Shown here: one piece after another, positions 40,525 to 50,747 of the stretch
Layout: each line of letters starts with the position of its first letter
Numbering within the stretch: the first letter of the stretch is position 1
Notes under the pieces: model-generated
The model's database searches: none
Told to the model about the DNA's origin: nothing
Seen by the model: the letters and a program-made list of their open reading frames with translations, nothing else
Assembly (NCBI GenBank): GCA_006384855.1
Contig: VCJN01001519.1
Coordinates: 42,662-106,661, forward strand
DNA length: 64,000 nucleotides
Direction of reading: 5' to 3'
Source of the DNA: Tetraselmis striata
Lineage: Eukaryota > Chlorophyta > Chlorodendrophyceae > Chlorodendrales > Chlorodendraceae
Program-made: the position numbers and the translations under genes

Positions 40525-43500
40525 GTGTTGTGCAGCTTCAGCAACGGGATGGCAGACGAATCTGCGCCGTCTGCTGAGGCAGCGAGCGCGCTCTCGAGCG
40601 GCAACCAAGCTCAGGACCCCGAGGAAATCTCTTGCGAGCAAGGCCTCCTGGTGAGCCCGGGTGATGCACCGAGTGCCCCGCGATGAGAGGGCACCCCGAT
40701 CCGCAGCCAAGCATGCGATACCACGCACTGTGCGGTGCACCCCTTGCTCACCTCACCCACTGTGCCAAAGACCATGCCCGTGTACTCCGACATATCCAGG
40801 ATGTCTCGAAGAGGACCCTTCTGTCCGGGCTCCGTGTTGTGCCACGCCGCATCCCGCGCAGCCAAGCCCCGTTGTATGTCGCCCAACAGGGAGCGCTCAA
40901 ACCGATCCACAGCCGTGGCCCGGGGCACTGCGGTGTACTTGACCCCGTACCGCATAGTGTTGAACTCCAGCAGCGTGGACTTCAGGCTCCGGGGATCATA
41001 GCTCTCGGTCACGACGTTGAACGCCGGAAGGGAGAGCTCTGCGTCCGGCACTAGGTCCTTGAGTTCATCCCTGGGTACGGTGTTGCCGAGAGGCACTGCC
41101 TGCTGGAACAAGTCATCCACCTCCCGCCGTACCGCGATACCTAGGTCGTGAACACAGTGATTGCGGAAGGCATCTGCGATAGCGTCGTGCTGTACACGCC
41201 AGTGAGCGTCTCCAGGCGCCGGGAGGTTCATGAGAGCGTCGCCGTATAGGTCAACAGTGACGGGGTTGTGCTCCATCGAGGGCAGAATGATCTGGCTCCC
41301 AACCACCGGGGCCAAGCACGGGCTAGGCAGAAGGAAGTACCCGGCAGCGACCTCCCGCAGCTCATGCGGAGTCATGGCTGTCCGCGCGGTGGGGATGGCC
41401 ACTGTCCACATGCCTGACGTTGCGTCGAGCTGGTTGAACGAGATCCGTTCCCTACATGTGGCAGGGAGAGCGCACACCTCAATTCGAAGCCGAGAGTTGT
41501 TGGCCTGGTCTAGAAATGCCGTCAGCTCCTTTTGCGAGCCCGACGCAGCCTCCACCTCCCGCTCCATCTGGCGCGCATCTGCGTCGCCGAGATGGCCAGC
41601 AGTAACCGCTTGGAGGCGGCCCCACGCCTCGCGCATCTCCGCGGCGTAGCTGTCCAACCCATGAGCATCGTTGAGGAAGTGGTCATACTGGCGGGCGGAA
41701 GAAGTTGCGTTGAAGCTGCCTCGGCCAAGTACGGACCCGAGCTGTGGGTCGAAGAAACCAGGGGTGGGGGTGTTGGTGCCGGAGTTCCTAGTCAGGAACC
41801 TTAGGATGGCATTCATGCAGCCAATGAAGGCGGCATCACGAACGGTAGCCATGCGGCGGATGCCAGCTCCCTTCAACCGAGTGGGAAGGTGAAGCCTGCT
41901 GCGCGCCCTGGCCACTGCATCCTCGCTTAAGGTAGCCACCTCCGCTGCCATGGGGTCGGGGTCGTGCAAAAGCTCCGCCAAGAAGTCGGTGACCACCGGA
42001 TTGGTGTCGGTGCCGTACGTGGAGGGATCAAAGGAGACCCCTAGCACCCGTTCGACCGCCGCGAGGATGGTGGCATCCACCGCCTCCGCAAAGGCCTCCA
42101 CCTCGGACGGAAGACAATTGCGGAGCCAATACCCCGCCTTGTGTTGCATGCAATGCTTGAGCAGGGCCCATGCGTGGTGATGCAAGGCGTGGGTGTACCG
42201 ACGGCTGGGCTTGACAGACAGGAGCTTGCTCAGGCTAGCGTCCACCTCCTCTCGTAGCTCCTCCGCCTTGCCGCGCATGTACGCCTGCACATACTCTGGC
42301 GATCCGAGCGGCACGTTGAGGACCGCGATGCCGTGATGGCCGTCTAGCTCGGGCCACTCGATGTCGGCCGGAGCCTCACGCCGCGCGGCCTCCATGTCTA
42401 CGCTGTACGCCTGCATCTTGTCGAAGCGCACCTCAAGCCCCACGGACGCCGTGATGGACGTGCGGAAGGCCTCTCGTAGCTCCTCCGCCTTGCCGCGCAT
42501 GTACGCCTGCACATACTCTGGCGATCCGAGCGGCACGTTGAGGACCGCGATGCCGTGATGGCCATCTAGCTCGGGCCACTCGATGTCGGCCGGAGCCTCA
42601 CGCCGCGCGGCCTCCATGTCTACGCTGTACGCCTGCATCTTGTCGAAGCGCACCTCAAGCCCCACGGACGCCGTGATGGACGTGCAGAAGGCGTGAAGAG
42701 CCGGCCAAACGTGCTCCGGAAAGCCCACCAAAAATCCATCGTCGGCGCTGAAGCGCGCCGCTCCGTCATTGACCTCCAACGTGGTATCACACTGCTGAAA
42801 GGGACGGACCGGTCGTCCACGACCAGATACGAATCCGTGGAGAGGGAGGCTACGAGCGCAGGGATGACAGGGTGTAGTGGAGAGCAATCGATGTGGCGTT
42901 GGATGATGGTGCGGCGCCATGCCTCGTTGTAAGCGTTGCGAAGGTCTGTGTGGACGATGACGGCAGGTGGGCCAAGGTGGACCAGGTTGGCCTCCTTCAT
43001 GTTGTCCACCACTGCCCGCTCCGCTGCGCGCCGCTCCGCCTCCCCGACTGCCACAGGCCGCACGTCCGGGGCCCTCCCCTCCCCTAGCTTCTTGACAGGT
43101 GCCACGAGCCTAGCAGAGGCGAAGAGCCGGTTGAACCACCCAGGCAGGCGACCTTGGAGGTACATGGAGGCAACCTCCGACATGGCGCGGACTGCCGCAG
43201 GCCCGGACGCCGGGGCGTATTCGCCCACCAAGCAGCGGAGATACTCGTTGCGCATGCCTGAGGGCCCCGCCGCCACGTGCTGCTTGAGTTGCTGGTACGG
43301 CACGCGCATGTCCACCGTCAGGGCGGCCTCGTCCTCCGGAATGCCATACGCGGCGGCGTCTGGGATCGGGTGGCTACGGGACGGGTGCTTGTCGCGCAGC
43401 TGGGCGAGGATAGCAGGATCGGATAGGTCGCCCATACCCTTAGAGGATAGTCGGCCCACCGCCCGGGAGAGCTCTCCGTCCTCCACCAACGCCACAACGG

Positions 43501-45000
43501 TGTCCGCGGTGCCCACGAGCAGCGCCGCAAAGAGATCGGCGTCCGTTCGACGCTGGCGGGCATGTCCGGCGTAGAACGCTTCAGCCAGTGCGCGCGTCGT
43601 CCCATGAGCGCACGAGTTCGGTCATGCGCCTCTCCGCGAAAGCGCGGAAGCGCCACGCCAAGGCTTGTAGCCGCCGCCGCCCGCCTCGGCTCGGGGCCCT
43701 AAGCAACAATTGCGGCAACAGGTACTTCCACTTCAACGCCCTATCCAACACCACGGGGTCATCGGCCTCCACCGCCGCCACCACGCGCTCACTCACGCAG
43801 CGTTGTGCCTCCGCCCACGCTTCTTGAAAGTCAATAGGAACCGCCGTCTCCATGGACATCTCCGCCGGCATGTGCACCATGTCCACGTCGGAGAGGTGGT
43901 CCACCGCACCCCACCCCACCCCGTCGCTGGCTGGAGATGGGCGAGTAGGGGGGGCGGATACCGTGCCCGTGAGGCCTGGCTACCGGGGTGGCCGGCCGGT
44001 GCACCCACCTCTGGCGGCGTGGGGGCAATAACCGGGGGCGTTGCGACGCCCCGGAACGCAGCGACGGACGGCAATGCGGGCGACGGCAGCACTGACGATC
44101 GTCCAGCTCCACAGGCGCGACCCGCCCCCCGACGGCGGTGCCGCTCGGCCAGCACGGCGCGCGCCTTGGCTAGCCACGCGGCGGCGACCTCAGTGAAAGC
44201 CAACACGTCGGCCGGGTGGTGCCTGACGCGGGCGGGTTGGAGCGACCTGGCTGCGGCGTCAATCCTCGGCGCCCACGCGCAGCCCGCGGCGACGCCAGCG
44301 ACTGAAAGCGCGTCGGCGACTGTCCAAGCCGCTGCCGGCGCTACGCCCCGCCGCGCCGGCCCGCTATCGTGTAGCCTGGAATGCAGGCGGGCGAGAGCAT
44401 CGATGCCGGTGAGCGCCAGGCCGCGGTTGCCGCCGCGCGGCCGTGGCTGGGGCCGCTCGGAGACTTCCTGGCCGGTCGGAACGCCGTCGTGATCGCGCTG
44501 CGACGCGCCGGGTCCCGAAATACTGCTGAAAGTACTGCGGCGAGGCGACGACACAGGCGAGGCAGCGCGCGCGCCGGTCGTACCTGCCGCGCGCGTCGCG
44601 GACTCGGGACTCGACGACCGGCTCACCGCCTGGGCGTACGTGGAAGCCGGCGGGGCGGCAGCCGCGGGCGGGCTCGGCCTTGGCTGGGTGGCGTCGGGTG
44701 CACTGCCGCTGGACGGTGTTGCCGCGGGCGACGCTCCCGCCGCACGCGATGCGCCGGGGCTGCCTGATATACTGGACGATGTACTGGGCGGCGGCGGCGA
44801 CCCGGGGTCAACGGCGCGTTCTGCCGCACCATCGGCGGAAGGCGCAGACATCGCGCGGCGCCTCGCCGGATACAAGCGACCCGCCACAGCCCGGGCATAA
44901 CGGTGACGTCGCGTGGGAGGGGGTTGAGGGCAGCTACGCGATCTGGGCGGCGGGTGAGGCATGGCGATACACGGCCCCGGGGCGCCTCCGGGGCCGCTGG
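40525..45000 (-). mobile_element. LINE-like reverse-transcriptase element, decayed
   Basis: The minus strand carries a retroelement without visible LTRs. From its 5' end come a Pro/Ala/Ser-rich leader frame (44962-43793), an alpha-helical region (43919-43581), an RT N-half (43516 to about 42700) and the RT C-half plus C-terminal domain (about 42800-40611). RT motifs are DVRPVAVGEAERRAAER (fingers), VIVHTDLRNAYNEAWR (palm, catalytic Asp) and FSADDGFLVG (the ADD box). The coding part is split over three frames, so there are at least three frameshifts and it is inactive. The usual GCxQGDPL-type block between palm and ADD box is disturbed. No endonuclease was recognised. RPxAVGE-type RTs are known from many protist and animal retroelements; LINE membership is inferred. 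Confidence 0.65.
42251..42694 (-). repeat. 222-bp in-frame tandem duplication inside the RT element
   Basis: The segment beginning CTCGTAGCTCCTCCGCC at 42251 repeats at 42473 with only one or two base differences, a unit of 222 bases (74 codons) just after the ADD box. The frame stays open across both units, so the protein would repeat the TASVGLEVRFDKMQAYSVDM block. Near identity of the units indicates a recent event. Confidence 0.9.
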
Positions 45001-45636
45001 GTGGGTGGTGGGTGGGTGCGAGTAAAACCCGTGGATTTGGTACTGGTACTCGCTACTCGCTGCTGGTAATGGAAACTAAGCTCTGGTACTTCAAAGCGCT
45101 GGCAATGTAATTCATGGAACTGCTTCCATTCGTGTGCTCGTGCCCACTATGCGTCTTCTCATGTTCCTGCTTCCACCCCGCAGTCGATGTAGAGGACCTT
45201 TCTGATTGCCTTTTATTTTGGTGATTTCCGATATCGCCTTCTGCTGCTAGCTCATGTAATTATATAATTCATGGAACTGTAGGCCAGTGATAGAACCCGT
45301 TCTTTTAAAATTTTCTGAAAAATCGACTCATCGCTTATTCAACTGTCAATTTACTTCATAATTAATAATTAATGGTAGGATGACCGGCATGATCCTCTCC
45401 TGACCATCCAAAGTTTGTACGATATGTACAACAAATGTTACAACAAATGTACAACAAATGTTACAACAAATGTACAACAAATGTAGTAAACAACATTTAT
45501 CCCCAAGGCACTAGGGGCTCGGTGCTAGCCCCGCCCTCCGCACACCCACGGTGCACACGGCGATCAGGAAGCACACGCAGCTGGCCGAGAGGCGGGACTA
45601 GACCTCAGGGAATCCAATGAGAGGCAGAGCCGGGGC

Positions 45637-45726
<90 letters not shown>

Positions 45727-46976
45727 CACGGGAGGGTAGCGCGGGCGAAACTCCGACAATGGGCACGGTGGCCCTATACATGGCACGGCGGCAGCGAGAC
45801 CAACAGCTAATCGGCTGGTCGGGCGTCGAATGGACGCGGTTCAAGTAAATAATCGCTGCATGTCGCTCCCGCTACCTGCTGCGAGTCGCTCGCTGCGTTG
45901 GGGCTCAGTGGCTCATCTTACCTTGCGGTCAGGGGAAAGCTTTTAATACTATGGGAAGGTGTCGTTACTACGGGAAGGTGTCGTACTCGCTGGGAGCTCC
46001 ATGGAGCACAACAGGGAATTCGGCGGGAGATTGGGCAAGGGTGGTAGGTGAAGACTGAGGCCTGTATGACACGGGATGTGCCCTACCGGTAGACCGCGCT
46101 ACCAACGTAATTTCTACACACACAGCGCGCCACGTTGCAAAAAGCAACTGGCGACTAGCCAATCACCATTTAGTATTTTCATTTTTTCAATTGCTTTTCG
46201 AGGCCTCAGAACGGTATGACAGCTCTGCCGGTCAAACTAGCCGCTACCGCCCTACCGCTACCGCTACCGCCTAGTGCATATTTTGAAAGATGTCCGTACA
46301 GCGATGACGGCGAGCATCGCAGGACCGGCCACACTTGTTGCCCGGTCTCCTGGGCTCAGGTCGGTTGAGGGCTGTCCACCCGCGACATAATCCAGCGGGA
46401 GATCTGAAGGATTGAATCCAATGGTGAGCCGCATCCCGACGCGACGCCCCGTCCCGGGCGATACGAGTACCTGGGCGAGTAGTCGCTACCCCGCATCCCA
46501 CCCCCGCCCGGGTCATACCCCGCAGCATCTGACCCCGCCCTGCGGCCCGGCGCAGCCCCCGCAACCTGCCCTGTGCAGCCTGCCACAGCCCCCGCACCAC
46601 GCCCCGGTCTAGCCTTCTGCAGGCAGGCCGCGCGGCCCGCCGCAGGGCCTCTCGTCGCCCACCGGGTTTGCCGACAAGTGATAGTCTCAAACAATCGACG
46701 CATCGCTGTTTCAACTCCCAAGGTCCCTCTACATTCAACTTTACAAGGTCCCTCTAACTTTACATTCTCCAAGCAACACTGACGCGCAAAATCACCCAAA
46801 ACTCACACATCGAAACCTTAGACTATAGCCGCAGTTAATTTCGTGAAATCGGTCCGATCTGCATGATGTATGTGTTGCTCAAAGTTCTCGTAAAACTTTG
46901 CCTTTGGCAGCTTCTTTCGTGAACTGGCTTCCCGTTGTAGAATCTGCAACGCGACACATGGATGGCACACATCTTG
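45001..46976. other. Intergenic stretch with microsatellites
   Basis: No gene was recognised. It contains the GGTACTCGCTACTCGCTGCTGG motif near 45046-45067 (also near 39985-40006 on the far side of the RT element). An array of ACAAATGT(T)ACA units lies at about 45425-45483 and a (CA)n microsatellite of about 82 bases at 45639-45720. The last ~150 bases precede the stop codon of the mannosidase gene and would include its 3' untranslated region. Confidence 0.5.
45639..45720. repeat. (CA)n microsatellite
   Basis: About 41 uninterrupted CA dinucleotides. A similar (GT)n run of about 81 bases lies at 48649-48729 inside a mannosidase intron. Confidence 0.97.
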
Positions 46977-48647
46977 TTACCAACCACCACCACCGCTGCC
47001 CATGAAACATGCATGGCAAGAGCAAAATATCAAATCGCGCACCACTTTTTCAAACTCGCTCTGTGCATAAGCGTCACAGCTCTCTCCCAAGCTGTTCTCG
47101 ACGAAGACCACCAGCATTGCGTTGGCCCACTCAAACCAGTTCCGGGTGCAGCGCGATGGATTGTTGACATTCACTGTCTCATGCATCAGGTTGTTGCCAC
47201 ATTGAGCCTTCATCAAATTCCTGAGCATAGACACTCGTTCCTCTGGACTATCTGTTGTCAAGCCCTGTGTGATCCAGCCCAGGTGCCACACTTGCCCTGC
47301 AGGGGTGTGTGGCGACGCCCAGCCCTCAAACTGACTTCCCCTGTCGCAGCCACAACATCAATGAGGAGACATAGCCCTAGGCCCGTTGCGTAAGACATCC
47401 ACTGCCGCGCTGTGACACTGAATCGCGGGGGAAGCCTATGGCGAAAGGTGGACCATGGCAAGCGCTGTTCTTGCCGCACCTGACATAGAATTTGTTGTGC
47501 GCAAACAACCTTTCTCGGGTTGTGGCATACACCTGTTTGTCATAGTACTGATAGCCCAGCAATGGTATGGACATGAGAGAAGGGAGATTGGGGTCGTCAA
47601 AGTCTATCAGTTGGTTGCCAAGACCATCCACTTCATACGCATACACTTGGACGCCATCCACAGCCTGTGGAACAAACAGGCTTGTTAGTTGCCCCCCCCC
47701 CCCCCCCCCCCCCTTGGCCATTTGGAGTCAAAAAATTGAGACAACAGCCTGCGCCTGCTGCCGATGAAATGAACACGCAATTTCTGCCCATGTAGACATC
47801 AATAACCACATAAATCTGGCTGGGCTGACAATATTGCGGGTGACAGCTTGTCAGGAGCTAATTCTCACCACCGTCGCATGTTGTTGTAGACCATCAAGAA
47901 TCTCAGCCTTCAATTTTGACATTCTCTCGTGCAGATGGCTGTCTTTCCAGACCTGGGCGTTCAGAACAAGCATGCGCTCCAGGGCTCCAACCTGAGAATA
48001 CCGTGCAGTGCTTTCAATCTCAATGTCTCCATCAGCAGGGACACGGAAATACCAAACAGAGCTCAGACGTTGCGTAACCAAGTCAGATGGCATGCTGGCA
48101 CTCACCACATACATGTTGTCCGGGATGTTGTACCCGTACTGTGTGGCATCATCACTTGCACGGTATCCACTCCAAACCATGCCTGTGCCAAGCCGAGCAA
48201 CGCCGCGACAGCGACACTGCATGTGTCAGAAACACGCCACGCATGCCCGGGCTTTTACATGGTTTCCAGACTCTCGTAGTGACTGGTGACGACTGGCAGG
48301 TCCCACCGGCCATCAAAGGCACTTGGCGGTATGGTATTGTGTAAGCAAGTGCTCGCATATCGGAGCAGCTTAAAGGTGGCATCGCTGCATACATGGGCAT
48401 ACATGCTGCTGCTGAGATTCCCCGGGGAGACCCACCGGTGTAGCTCTCAGGCTTGCCCCTACCGCCGTTGGGGAGATCAAATGCCAGATATGGAGACTGG
48501 GCTGAGTGATGCTGCTCAGTTATGTAAGTAGAAACCATTTGAGACACCTGAGGCACAGACACACGGGATTCAGCTACAATACAGATGGCAGCCTCGCTGC
48601 ATTCAATCTGAAGAGCTAGGCGCAAGACTGACACACTTCTAGGGCAG

Positions 48648-48730
<83 letters not shown>

Positions 48731-50494
48731 GGGGGGGGTGGGGGGGTGGGGGGGGGCTCACAGCATCATGGATGAGAGTCTCGCTTATGAGGGCGTCTGG
48801 CCGATAGAGCCCGTCCGTGTTGTAGTAGTCCCAAAGCAGATTCATGAAGTAGGCTCCGCTATCAATCTCAAAACTCCGGATTGCAACCCATCCTCCACGG
48901 CCCTGCCGGCGGTTGAACTCGTCCACCTCGACATTCGGATCCCACCTGCAATTATTTGCGGAGAAAGGGACAGAACACATGCAAGGAAACTCGGTCACAC
49001 ATCAGAGGTGGTGGTGGTGGTGGTGATAAGCAATATCGGTCACAAGGCGAAAAAGCCCTTGCTGGCGTGCGCACCACTTCCAGCTGAAACCGCAGGCATA
49101 AGGATCCATGGTGATGTCAAAAGCATGCCGTCTGATGGTGCCCTCCACAGCAAGTCGAAGCGCAGGCTTGGCCACCATGCGCGGCATGTATATCGCGATC
49201 TCAAATGCACTGTCCCTGTTGAGGAGATATCAACATCCCAAATGACGAGCTGAATGTCAGACCATACCACCCTCTGCCTTGCTGATGATGCTGGCGCATT
49301 GTCGGTGTCAACACTGAGACGAAGGTGACATGGGAATGCTTGATGACCCAATAGTACTCCAGTACTCCATCACCAGCACAATGGAGGACCGCGTTCCAAA
49401 CCATGAGGCCCACGTAGGACTCCCATTCAAGGGCTGGTGAAGCAGAGACGAATATGACGCGGCTAGGACATCACCACCCATGATGCCTGCCAGGTCCCAA
49501 GCGCCGATTGCGCAGATGAGCAGCCCGAGATCGCGAGCATACCTGAGCCACATATCTGGGATGTCGCCAGTGCTCACGTGCGCGTCCTCACCCAGTCCCT
49601 GCCGCGCCAGGCAACCGGAGCAATTGAGCGCCAGCATATCCTTCTTCCCCACACACCTCCGCGCCGGAGCATTGCAGAAGGTGACCGCGAAAGGCGCAAT
49701 GCGTAATTTTATGCGTGAAGTTGGGCAGGCCTCACTCGCAGCGCCACTGCTGTGGTGATTGGGTGGTTCAGAGCGCGCCCGCACAGCTGAAGGATCTCAT
49801 TCCGTTCATCAGGCCTCAGGAGATGATTTACTTGACGATACACACTCTCCTTGGCAGCTCCAGCGCTCCTTGCCCATGGGTCGATGCCAAGCTCGTTGGG
49901 CTGCTCTTGCACTGGTGACGAAAAGCAGAGTACACCCTCATGCTGACCTTGCTCGGCTGGGCAGCTATCCTCTTTCACATCTCGGCCTCAAGGGCTTGGA
50001 ACCCACTAGAGGCTTGGGTTCAAAATAGCTACATACCCAACGTTGCATCTGAATCCATTGCAAGGCGGGTTTCTAGGGGTTTAGGGTTTAAAGCCAAAAC
50101 CTAACTGCCCGAGGGTCCTTACATGTGTGTACAGGGGAGGCGCGGCCGGCACCGGATATGAATCAACATGGCGATGCTCTCGCGACCCCCAGTGGTGGAT
50201 TCCAATGCACACTCCGCTGTGCGTACAACCTCCAAAGGAACAAACCCTACAGCAAGCCTCCCTCTTGTTGCGAGTGGTAGTGCCCTCACGAGATTCGCCC
50301 CGGTTGCGGGGATCGACTCTCCGCACAGCGCTTTGAAACCTACCTGACATTGCAGCATCTCTCAGGAGCGGACCCGTGGGAGGGAGATCAATTCCCACGT
50401 AAAACCTACCATCATCCAGGGTAATCTCTTGTAGCGACCTAGGTTGCTTAGAGACGGGATGCGCGAGATGACCGACCGACTGACACAGAGGCAT
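46977..50494 (-). CDS. GH125 / Mug157-type alpha-mannosidase
   Basis: This is a glycoside hydrolase family 125 enzyme (exo-alpha-1,6-mannosidases; fungal Mug157 relatives), expected to trim alpha-linked mannose from glycoproteins. I propose nine exons: 50494-50344, 49905-49736, 49598-49543, 49215-49078, 48945-48762, 48607-48436, 48182-47869, 47664-47480 and 47334-46977. They total 1728 nt (575 aa) and all phases agree. Joined family motifs include GDIPDMWLRDS, TMDPYACGF, FEIDSGAYF, YTGMVWSGYRASDD, YAYEVDGLGN, DPNLPSLMSIPLLGY, ASPHTPAG, NLMHETVN and CTRNWFEWANAM. Most donors are consensus; exon 4's GTGGTG is weak and the exon 9 acceptor is the least sure. The start is uncertain: no signal peptide is in exon 1, and an upstream exon near 50.6 kb is possible. 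MGAT2 lies 253 bp upstream on the same strand. Confidence 0.82.
48649..48757. repeat. (GT)n microsatellite followed by G-rich tract in a mannosidase intron
   Basis: About 81 bases of GT repeats run straight into G8TG6TG9 on the plus strand. On the coding (minus) strand the intron therefore starts GTGAGC, then C-rich runs, then (CA)n, before the acceptor at 48608. Confidence 0.95.
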
Positions 50495-50747
50495 GGCGGA
50501 GCGGCCAGACCAGGCAACGCGTCCCGGCAGATATTTTTTTTCCCAGCGCCGGTGCGCTCACCTTTCTCCACCGCAATGGACGATTTCCGTGCGTGCTTGT
50601 TGCTGCTGGTCATCTCGTGCCTGGTCCAAGACGGCGTATCAGCAGGGACAGCAGCGCCCTGGCGGGCAGCAGCGCTTGCAGCATGGAGCCGCGGAATGAT
50701 GGTGGAGGCTTTTGCCTGCATTCCATCGTCGCAGCATCCTCTTCGCT

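Noticed and set aside
50065-50095. Telomere-like TTTAGGG motif
   Set aside because: Only one or two units inside a mannosidase intron; too short to indicate a telomere or interstitial array.
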